Below, in pieces: positions 22,783 to 30,677 of a DNA stretch of 36,639 nucleotides; the stretch's first letter is position 1, and every line of letters begins with the position of its first letter. A program made the translations under genes and the position numbers. The stretch spans positions 1-36,639 of the forward strand of contig CALHDG010000264.1 of the NCBI GenBank assembly GCA_938023075.1, in the 5' to 3' direction. A model generated the notes under the pieces. It had not been told where the DNA came from. It saw nothing but the letters and a program-made list of their open reading frames with translations, and searched no databases. The stretch is from an uncultured Chitinophagales bacterium. Lineage in GTDB: Bacteria > Bacteroidota > Bacteroidia > Chitinophagales > JAHDHT01.

Positions 22783-24387
22783 TTAAATCCCTAAAACATC
22801 AAATTTCAAACGAATATCAGCAGAAGGTTTGGAAGTAGATAGATCATTAATTTGCCCTTCCGGATCAATTAATATATACTTTGGTACACTTCTCAAATCA
22901 AAGGCTTCTGCAAAAGAAGAATTCCAATTACCGGGTGCGATGTATTGTGGTGCAGTAATTTGTCTTTCTCTTAAAGCATTCCGCCATTTATAAGGTTCTT
23001 CATCAATAGACACACTAAATATTTCAATATTTTTATTTTCAGCATATTCTTTTTTAAGAATTTCTAAATGCGGTTGTTCAATTTTACAAGGTGCGCACCA
23101 TGTAGCCCAAACTGCAATGTATGCCCATTTACCTTTTAAATCATTCAATTTTAAAGGATTCCCCAATTGATCTTTCACCACAAAATCAGGTGCAAAAACA
23201 CCATCATCCATAGGCACATGTTGATGGTAATGACGGCTAATCATCGCCAAATATTCTTTGTCTTTTACATCTTTTTTCAATTTGCTCACCAAAGGATTCA
23301 CCAAGGGTTTTTTAGTTTGCTCAATCATATCATACACCAAGTGCACTTTCAGGTATTCTCTAATTTGGGCATCTTTAAACAAAAAATTAATACGATTGTA
23401 CCGCTTTAGGGCTCTTTCTTCTGGTGTATATTCATATTTACCATCTTTGCCATAGGTATCGTTTAAATATTTCTTACTAAAAAAATCAAAATATTCGTAT
23501 AGAAATTTTTGGTAATGATAAATGTCAAAATAATCAGCATCAAATTTTAATTCGTTAAAATATCTTCCATCACTTGTTAAAGTTGCTCTTGGATTATCAA
23601 TGTTCGTTTTTTGATATTTTAAATGTTTCCGCGCCCATGCAAATTGAATGTTGGCTTTTTCCTGTTCTACAAAATCTTCCGAAAGGTTTACACCATCTTG
23701 TGCTAATAAAGTTTCAAAATCATTCGCTCGCACCGCTTTTAATCCATTAACCTGTTTTTTAAATTTCTTAAATTTTTGATTGACCATATCCACCTCATTT
23801 ACCTTCATCGCTTTATCTTGCAAATATGCACACCGTAAATAGTTATTGGCATCTTGAGTTTTACCGGTAAATTTTAAGCCTTCATCGGTACTATGGTCTA
23901 TTACTAAATTGATCGAGTCGCCGGGTGTTAAAAAAACATCATATTTATTTTTTCGATGTTGAAGTTTATAATAACCGGCTTTTTTTATCGTAATCGATTG
24001 TTCAAAGGCTTGATCATTGACCGCTATAGTTTGCTCCACATCTCTTTTAAATAAATGAGGTTGAATGATTTTAATATGTGGTTCAGCTTTGCCTTTTATA
24101 GTGCCTGTAATGTAAACCGCCGTATCAATACCCTTTTGATAGGTATACCATTTAGGAGTGAGCTCAGTTGTTTTATCTTCCTCATCCATCTTCTCAAATG
24201 TTGGAAGTGGCGCACCAAATTCTGCTTTGTTAGGGATGGTTTGAAAATATAACAAACCTGCTTCACTGCTTAATTTTTGAGGCTCAATTAAAGATGCATT
24301 ACTTTCTTGATTAATTTGATTATCATTGGATTTATTATTACAAGTAGCGAGTAGCAGTACGATTATTATACTCCACAAAAACTTCAT
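22783..24387 (-). CDS. TlpA-like thioredoxin-fold lipoprotein (534 aa)
   Basis: An exported thiol-disulfide protein anchored by lipidation: signal peptide with lipobox LLATC (Cys16), then a low-complexity linker NNKSNDNQ. About residues 30-390 form a poorly conserved N-terminal region (beta-rich first, helical later), typical of Bacteroidota TlpA/DUF-type fusions. The thioredoxin domain (about 395-534) has the active site WCAPC (Cys431, Cys434) in AVWATWCAPCKIEQPH and the cis-Pro SVPKY near residue 508. The likely role is reduction of periplasmic or outer-membrane protein thiols, for example in cytochrome maturation or oxidative stress; the exact partner is not visible. It is a single gene, separated from the sulfotransferase by about 100 bp. 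Confidence 0.9.
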   Translation of the reverse strand: MKFLWSIIIVLLLATCNNKSNDNQINQESNASLIEPQKLSSEAGLLYFQTIPNKAEFGAPLPTFEKMDEEDKTTELTPKWYTYQKGIDTAVYITGTIKGKAEPHIKIIQPHLFKRDVEQTIAVNDQAFEQSITIKKAGYYKLQHRKNKYDVFLTPGDSINLVIDHSTDEGLKFTGKTQDANNYLRCAYLQDKAMKVNEVDMVNQKFKKFKKQVNGLKAVRANDFETLLAQDGVNLSEDFVEQEKANIQFAWARKHLKYQKTNIDNPRATLTSDGRYFNELKFDADYFDIYHYQKFLYEYFDFFSKKYLNDTYGKDGKYEYTPEERALKRYNRINFLFKDAQIREYLKVHLVYDMIEQTKKPLVNPLVSKLKKDVKDKEYLAMISRHYHQHVPMDDGVFAPDFVVKDQLGNPLKLNDLKGKWAYIAVWATWCAPCKIEQPHLEILKKEYAENKNIEIFSVSIDEEPYKWRNALRERQITAPQYIAPGNWNSSFAEAFDLRSVPKYILIDPEGQINDLSTSKPSADIRLKFDVLGI

Positions 24388-24491
24388 TAGGCAATTAAAT
24401 TATTGCGCTAATATACTAATTATCAGTGGTTTTTAAACGAGTTGATTTATTTTTGTAAGATTGTTTAACAGATAATCGATAACATTCAAGA

Positions 24492-25595
24492 TTATCGCTT
24501 GATCTTTTCAAACATAAAATCTAAATCTTTGCGTATTTGTTCTTCTGATAAGCCAAATTTAGATAATTCGTAAACTTTATGCTTGCGTTGGTAGCTTTTC
24601 TGTTTTTCGGCTTGTTCGTCAATGGCTTTTTTTAACTCATCACTTATTTCTACATTCATAAAAGATAAAGCACGGTTAATCGTAGCCTCAAAATCTTCTA
24701 ACAATTGAGGATAATGAATTTGCATAACCCTCTCTTTAAGTGCTTCATTGTTATTCAACACATTTTCCATATACTTATAATAAGTTACGTTATACCGGTA
24801 ACGCCGGTTAATATAAATTTGCATGCGCTCCTCCCCTATTTTATCTAAACCCCATTTATAGTCAAACACACTATGGTTAAGCGACAAATGTGAAGGAATC
24901 GACTCCATAGGATTTCTATAAAAATAAATAAATTTGGCATCGGGAAAGGCTTTTGCCAAATGTAAAATGCGCATACCCGAAAAATTGCAGCGCGCCATCA
25001 CCTGTTTTTTACCGGTATAATATATATGTCGTTTTAAACAATTCTTAAAAAATTCAACAGATTTAGGTTGATGCTTTTGTTCATCATTAAATAAAAGTTC
25101 ATCAAAATCGGCTTTACCAAAACCCAATGAAAAGATGATAGACGTAAACTGCGAATCGCAATTATGCATAAACAATTGTTCTTCTTCCTCCTGCAAATCA
25201 AGCCGGCTGTAATGTCCCGTTTCGGGTGGAAAAATTACCGCTTTACCCTTGGCAATTTTACGATCAATAATTGGCTTAATCAATTTCCGCGAAGTAATAG
25301 AAGGAAAAAACAATTGCCACGACATAAAGTTGAGGTAATCATCCGTTTTAATCATTAAGCGATGAAAAAAGGTGGTGCCACTACGTGGATGTCCAATAAT
25401 AAATATAGGATTTTTGATTTCTACTTTTTTATAACCAGGGAAAAACAAATTATCTAAGCAAAAACATACGTGGGTAAACAACAAGTAAAAAGGTACACCC
25501 AAAGTGGTTAAAAAATCTTTGCTGAACAAACCAAAGGTTCCTAAACTGGCTTTAAATAAGCGGCTATAAATTTTTATGATGTGCTTGACTATCAT
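24492..25595 (-). CDS. Sulfotransferase family protein
   Basis: A PAPS-dependent sulfotransferase of about 367 residues. The 5'-phosphosulfate-binding loop FIIGHPRSGTTFFHRLM lies near residues 65-81 and the 3'-phosphate-binding region KFIYFYRNPMESIPSHLSL near 215-235. I place the start at ATG 25595 (MIVKHIIKIYSRLFK); the longer frame to 25610 would need a GTG start. An N-terminal hydrophobic stretch (about 30-48) may associate with membrane, as in bacterial sulfotransferases that modify lipids or polysaccharides. The acceptor cannot be told. It is divergent from the large secreted protein gene; only about 160 bp separates their start codons. Confidence 0.88.
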   Translation of the reverse strand: MIVKHIIKIYSRLFKASLGTFGLFSKDFLTTLGVPFYLLFTHVCFCLDNLFFPGYKKVEIKNPIFIIGHPRSGTTFFHRLMIKTDDYLNFMSWQLFFPSITSRKLIKPIIDRKIAKGKAVIFPPETGHYSRLDLQEEEEQLFMHNCDSQFTSIIFSLGFGKADFDELLFNDEQKHQPKSVEFFKNCLKRHIYYTGKKQVMARCNFSGMRILHLAKAFPDAKFIYFYRNPMESIPSHLSLNHSVFDYKWGLDKIGEERMQIYINRRYRYNVTYYKYMENVLNNNEALKERVMQIHYPQLLEDFEATINRALSFMNVEISDELKKAIDEQAEKQKSYQRKHKVYELSKFGLSEEQIRKDLDFMFEKIKR

Positions 25596-25649
25596 TGGGT
25601 AAAAGTACACTTTTTTGCCACATATTTATACCGAACAGCCATCAACTTA

Positions 25650-25718
25650 ACCGTTTAGCTGACTGTACTTGCCGTTTACTAATTGTAATGCAATAGGTAA
25701 TTTACTTCATCTACTTTC
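25650..25718 (+). promoter_or_regulatory. Promoter of secreted paralogue 1 with LytTR-like direct repeats
   Basis: ACCGTTTAG (25650-25658) and GCCGTTTAC (25671-25679) are direct repeats with a 21-bp period and 12-bp spacer; TACTTTC (25712-25718) follows 40 bp after the second core and is a degenerate -7 box. The first repeat fits the LytTR-family consensus [TA][AC][CA]GTTN[AG][TG] fully, and 12-13 bp spacing is the family standard. The same layout occurs at 30567-30635. Confidence 0.7.
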
Positions 25719-25758
25719 ACCATCAATTCAACATTTCAAACTTCTAAAATTTAAACAG

Positions 25759-28700
25759 ATGAAAACGAATGATTACCTCTTTTATCCTATTAAACTTTTT
25801 AAACCCTTTAAAATGAAATTTTTTTTACTGATCTTAACTTTATTTTTTGGAACCTTTCAATTGGTACAAGCACAAACCGCTTGTGCAGATTTTGTTGCCG
25901 GTACTTATACCGTTACCCAAGAAAACTCTTTTTTCGGTCCAATAGATGTTTATCACTTCAATTGCATAGATGATATTCTGTTGTACCCCTCTTGTTCAAT
26001 TGGTGCAGCAAGCTACCATATGCGGGTTGCCGAATTTGATTTAAATTCCTGGACATGGACAAAAGATTTTTATGGAGGTTGGGAATCAGGTCCGGTACCT
26101 TCCATCATTAGTGTTTCTGATTATTTCCCTCCAAACGAACCCACCTGCGAAAAAATTTATGCAGTCGGTTTTGTAGAAGGGCCAACCTGGAATCCTGCAG
26201 ATGTATTGTTTTTTACAATTGATTGTCAAGATATTCCCTTAGAAGAAACCTATGCCTGCAAAGAAAACATATTGTATCCGAACCATACAGAAACCTTTGA
26301 CAAAGCTTTCGATCAAGTACTTTTAGATGATGGTACCAGAGTAATTACAGGAACCACCTACATTGGTAATCATATGCGACTTTTTATTAAAGAACTTGAT
26401 CCATCTGGAAATACAATACGCAAACATTCTTATCCTATTCAAGGCGATGACGTTTTAAATGTTCAAATAATTTATGACAAACAGACCGATGAATATGTCT
26501 TATTTTTTGATACCCGAATCGGCAGTGACAGAGATGTGTATTTTGTAAGAATTGATTACGGAACACTCAACACTTTTATTGAATATTACGGACCTTTGGT
26601 TAATGATATAGGGAATTTTTCGCAAGAATATGCTGTAAAAATTGAGGATGACTTGAATGATAAATATATGCTGGTAGTTAATCAAGTAATACCGGGAGAA
26701 ACAAAAAGTTATGTAGTAATGGTTGACAAAACTAATTCGTATCTCTATTGTCCCTCTTATATCCAAATTAATAACAGCAAAACAGTTGTTAGTCACGATA
26801 TTATAGAAACCGGTGGTAGAATAAATGATTTAGGTTGCGTTGATAAAACATCTTATTTGCTTATTGGTTCAGTAGATAATAATGCATTTATAGTAGGCTT
26901 AAATTGTAATGGAGAAATACAACCCAATGCTAACATTTTTGACGTAGATGCAAATGAAGTTACCAGAGACCCGGCTAAACGTATTCAGTATTATAATGGA
27001 AATTTTTATATCGCTGGCGAAACTGGTTCAATTTTTTCAACAAATGGAAGTATAAGCGGCAAAATATGGCTTGGTTCATTTTCCTTTAACGATGCCTTTA
27101 AAGCTAATTTAATCTGGTTAAATATGTATGAGAAAAATAGTGTACGAAAAGAATCACTTGTTGATTTAGATTACTCTGATGAACTATTATATTTAACTGG
27201 ACAAACTGAAATAGAAGATGTTGTAATATCAGTTAATGGTAATATCATTGGACCTAAAGCGTATATCTTTTCAACTGATTTAATTGGCAATCCTATTTGG
27301 TCAAAAGAATACTTTGAAAACTCTAATACCGAATCTCACATTTGTGATATTGAATTATATTGCGGTGCCATTTATGGAGTTGGCGGATGTAATGAACGAT
27401 ATTGGATTAATGATCCAGAATTTCCAGTTGATTATGTTGCTTCCCGAAACTTTGATACTTATCGCAACAAAACCAATTTATCTGGTGCGCTTGCTGGAGA
27501 TTCCTGTTATGAAGAGATTTATTTTGAACCCATTGAAAGGCAAGTAGCTGTTGAATTGGTAGAAACTCAGCCTTATGGCGAATGCCGTGAAGGCGACAGA
27601 CCGGGTTATGGAGAAGAATTAGTTTGTGAGTTGGCTTGTTGTGGTGACTCTGGTTGTCAAATATCATCAACAATACGGGTAGATACACAAGAAAATTGCC
27701 CTTGCTGTTTTATGTTAGATTTAAGCAATGTTAGTGTAAGCTCTCAGGCAACTTCTATTCAAATAGATATTACCAATCCATCAAGTGTGTTTTTTGATCA
27801 AAATTCAATATCTACTTCATTAAACTTGGCTAATTATACTTCAACATCATTAACAATAAACAACAATGGTAGTTTGCTACCTAATGGAAATACCAACAGC
27901 TATTTAAAATTTTGTTTTGGCAATAGTAGCACTTTAGCAACCAACCAAACATTTACCATCAAATATTTTGATATTAATGGAAATGAGTTGGTAGATTGTG
28001 AACAAGAGTTTGTTACAAATTGTGAATTACCACCTACCGATAAAGGATGTGTTGCAGTAACAGAAATTAGTGTAGAATGTGATTCATTAAATTATGGTCA
28101 ATTCAAGTTCACTTATCAGGTAACTAATTTAACCACTAATCATATATTAGACGCCTTACAATTCACCGTTGTAAATCCTGCAACCGGTATTATATTGCCA
28201 ACTACTGTAAATGCGATTGTTGCCCCAATTAATCCGGGACAAACATCTACTAATCAATGTATTGATATTTATGATGTTCCACCCGGTCCTTATCCGAAAC
28301 AGGTAGATATTATTTTTGGTGCGAATGGCTATCATCAGATGGATTCAACTTTATTTTGCTGTCACGACAGAATGGATACTTTGCGCATCACATTACCAGA
28401 TTGTACAAATTGTATAGATATAGTTGAACACAATGTTTACTGTGATGATAATGGAGATTATTATTTAGATTTTTGTGTCGCCAACAATTCAACCCCTTTG
28501 TTTATGGCGGATGAATTAGATATTGCCAAACTATCTTCTACTCCACCTTCCATTGGTTTGAGCCAATATTTATGGAATAACACCTCTAATCCAGGCGATT
28601 TCCCAATCACTTCTACAACCCCATTTTGCGAAACAGTACAAATTATTGGTGTAAATCCACAAGCAGGAGATGTGATTAGTTTAGAATTTAGATTTAATAA

Positions 28701-30453
28701 TGTTGCTTTAGATTCTTGTTGTGTTGAAAGGGAAATATTGAATATTACTTTGCCAGAATGTTTTGATTGTGATGTTTCTGAACTGGGTATATTATCTAAT
28801 TATAGAGCGGCTATTACATGTGGCACCAGTACCTCAATGTCTCCCAATTATACATTAGGGTATATAGACGTGGTAGATCCGGTAATACAAGGCAATACTA
28901 CACGTCAGCAAGTGAGCGTAGGAGACTATCATCACCCATCATGGGTAGTAGATTCAATCGGTAATGTATTTGGCTTAACCATTGACCGGGATGGTAATGT
29001 ATATGCAGCCGCATCAGCCAATTATCCTTCCGAATTTTTTAAACTTGGACAGGCAATTTTGAGATATGGTGATATAGGTGGCGGTGCAAATGATTTAAGC
29101 GCAGCAGGCACTATATATAAAATTGACCGACTTACCGGACAGGCAAATGTATTCACTGTACTTCCTCAACAGGCATTTACATTTAACCATACTCCTTGTT
29201 ACTCATTAACAGGAATTCCGCCAGTTACACGAACAACCGGACCCGCATTAGGTAACATTGTATATGATGAAATTCATCATCAGATGTTTGCTGCCAATTG
29301 GGAAGATGGTCGTATTTATAGAATTGCAATGAATGGAAGCATAATAGACTGGTTTGACCCATTTACACTTGATAATAACTTGCCTGGCTTACCAATTGAT
29401 CCTATTCCTTATGGATTGGATGTAAACTTAACAAGTACTGAATTATTTTTTGGAACATTATTCAATGGACCAGACTTATATTCAATAGCACTTACCTCCT
29501 CTGGTGGTTTTAGCACTGCTTCCCCAACCTTTCATCAATCATTTCCATTACCTCCTTTAGGAAAACTATCAATATCTGATTTAGAATTTCTACCAAACGG
29601 AGACTTAATGGTTGGTTTGAGGAAAAGTATTGATGTTTCTTCTCCATTTTCTCACGCATGCAATCATTATGGAACGAGCTATATAGTATCGCAAAATACA
29701 ACTACAGGTCTATACTCCAATAATGTTCAACTCTGTGCAACTCAAGATTCTAATGTTGAAGACGACCAATATGGAGGAGTTACATATTATCAACGGCAAG
29801 ATGGTACGATTGACTATTTAGTATCTTCATCGGATATGCTTAACTACTTGGGTCCTCATGGAATAGCAGTTATCCCTGAATATGCAACCGGATGTCCAAA
29901 AAATATTTGCGCGGTTATACCATATAGCCCAATGACGGTTACTACAGATGCCAAAGGTATTGGCGGAGATGTTCAAGTATTTAACTGTATTGAACCCAAT
30001 CGTAATCCTTGCCCACCCATCATCATAAAAAACGATGTTCCCATTTTAGATGACATTTACCATGCAGCTCAAAAATTAGAATCGGCAGGTACAGTGTCAT
30101 CAACTGGTAATGTGGATTTTAAAGCCGGGCAGAACATTCGTCTAAATACAGGTTTTAAAGTCGCAGCAGGTGCCACTTTTAGCGCAGACATTGAGCCTTG
30201 CTGTTGTTGCGACGATCCATTAAACGACTTAACTTGGTTACAACCATTTGTAGACGATCCGAATTATGCCATTTCAAGAGGGCTTTACCAAAATCAATGT
30301 GTGTTTATTGTTACTGATTTTTGTTTGGTGAGCGACGGAGTAACTTCCTATTACGATTGTCAAGGCAACCTAATTTGCGAGTCCTACCAAGTTGGAACAA
30401 CTTGTCCAGCCAATTTTATTGTACAAAATAGTACGCTGTTACAAGGCTGTTAA
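25759..30453 (+). CDS. Large secreted Cys-rich surface protein, paralogue 1 (1564 aa)
   Basis: I start at ATG 25759 (MKTNDYLFYPIKLF), because it matches the second paralogue's start and lies after the promoter; an inner ATG at 25813 (MKFFLLILTLFF) is also possible. After the signal peptide (ending LVQAQ) comes an N-terminal domain shared with the downstream paralogue (TACADFVAGTY...TQENSFFGP). A propeller-like region with repeated N-x-D/G strand motifs follows to about residue 600. Then come Cys-rich beta domains (about 620-1020), a six-bladed, SMP-30-like repeat area (about 1030-1400; FGLTIDRDGNVYAAA), a coathanger-like strand (FKAGQNIRLNTGFKVAAG), and a Cys-rich end with ENQC-like pairs. 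No T9SS tail is obvious. Role inferred: cell-surface or matrix protein. Confidence 0.8.
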   Translation: MKTNDYLFYPIKLFKPFKMKFFLLILTLFFGTFQLVQAQTACADFVAGTYTVTQENSFFGPIDVYHFNCIDDILLYPSCSIGAASYHMRVAEFDLNSWTWTKDFYGGWESGPVPSIISVSDYFPPNEPTCEKIYAVGFVEGPTWNPADVLFFTIDCQDIPLEETYACKENILYPNHTETFDKAFDQVLLDDGTRVITGTTYIGNHMRLFIKELDPSGNTIRKHSYPIQGDDVLNVQIIYDKQTDEYVLFFDTRIGSDRDVYFVRIDYGTLNTFIEYYGPLVNDIGNFSQEYAVKIEDDLNDKYMLVVNQVIPGETKSYVVMVDKTNSYLYCPSYIQINNSKTVVSHDIIETGGRINDLGCVDKTSYLLIGSVDNNAFIVGLNCNGEIQPNANIFDVDANEVTRDPAKRIQYYNGNFYIAGETGSIFSTNGSISGKIWLGSFSFNDAFKANLIWLNMYEKNSVRKESLVDLDYSDELLYLTGQTEIEDVVISVNGNIIGPKAYIFSTDLIGNPIWSKEYFENSNTESHICDIELYCGAIYGVGGCNERYWINDPEFPVDYVASRNFDTYRNKTNLSGALAGDSCYEEIYFEPIERQVAVELVETQPYGECREGDRPGYGEELVCELACCGDSGCQISSTIRVDTQENCPCCFMLDLSNVSVSSQATSIQIDITNPSSVFFDQNSISTSLNLANYTSTSLTINNNGSLLPNGNTNSYLKFCFGNSSTLATNQTFTIKYFDINGNELVDCEQEFVTNCELPPTDKGCVAVTEISVECDSLNYGQFKFTYQVTNLTTNHILDALQFTVVNPATGIILPTTVNAIVAPINPGQTSTNQCIDIYDVPPGPYPKQVDIIFGANGYHQMDSTLFCCHDRMDTLRITLPDCTNCIDIVEHNVYCDDNGDYYLDFCVANNSTPLFMADELDIAKLSSTPPSIGLSQYLWNNTSNPGDFPITSTTPFCETVQIIGVNPQAGDVISLEFRFNNVALDSCCVEREILNITLPECFDCDVSELGILSNYRAAITCGTSTSMSPNYTLGYIDVVDPVIQGNTTRQQVSVGDYHHPSWVVDSIGNVFGLTIDRDGNVYAAASANYPSEFFKLGQAILRYGDIGGGANDLSAAGTIYKIDRLTGQANVFTVLPQQAFTFNHTPCYSLTGIPPVTRTTGPALGNIVYDEIHHQMFAANWEDGRIYRIAMNGSIIDWFDPFTLDNNLPGLPIDPIPYGLDVNLTSTELFFGTLFNGPDLYSIALTSSGGFSTASPTFHQSFPLPPLGKLSISDLEFLPNGDLMVGLRKSIDVSSPFSHACNHYGTSYIVSQNTTTGLYSNNVQLCATQDSNVEDDQYGGVTYYQRQDGTIDYLVSSSDMLNYLGPHGIAVIPEYATGCPKNICAVIPYSPMTVTTDAKGIGGDVQVFNCIEPNRNPCPPIIIKNDVPILDDIYHAAQKLESAGTVSSTGNVDFKAGQNIRLNTGFKVAAGATFSADIEPCCCCDDPLNDLTWLQPFVDDPNYAISRGLYQNQCVFIVTDFCLVSDGVTSYYDCQGNLICESYQVGTTCPANFIVQNSTLLQGC

Positions 30454-30494
30454 TTATATAAAATGCACTTTACAAATTAAGTAAAGCAGTAATG

Positions 30495-30532
30495 GAAAGG
30501 ATGCCGGTTTTTGCTGGTGTCCTTTCTTTTTG
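30495..30532 (+). terminator. Intrinsic terminator after paralogue 1
   Basis: GAAAGGATGCCGG (30495-30507) pairs with CTGGTGTCCTTTC (30514-30526), including G-U pairs, around TTTTTG and is followed by TTTTT. It lies 42 bp after the stop codon. Confidence 0.85.
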
Positions 30533-30566
30533 TAATACCATAATCCCCAATTTGTACCCCAATTTA

Positions 30567-30635
30567 ACCGTTTACCTTACTCCTCTTACCGTTTAATAAT
30601 TGTGGTTGGTAAGCAATAACATATATTCTACTTTC
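30567..30635 (+). promoter_or_regulatory. Promoter of secreted paralogue 2 with LytTR-like direct repeats
   Basis: ACCGTTTAC (30567-30575) and ACCGTTTAA (30588-30596) repeat with the same 21-bp period as upstream of paralogue 1; TACTTTC (30629-30635) again lies exactly 40 bp after the second core. Bases after the second repeat (TAATTGT) are also shared between the two promoters. Confidence 0.7.
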
Positions 30636-30677
30636 ACAATCGAATATATCTTTGTTCAACATCTAAACCAAAAAAAA

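Noticed and set aside
25669-25758. Extending paralogue 1 to a TTG start at 25669
   Set aside because: That start lies within the LytTR-like repeats and promoter; the ATG at 25759 matches the second paralogue.
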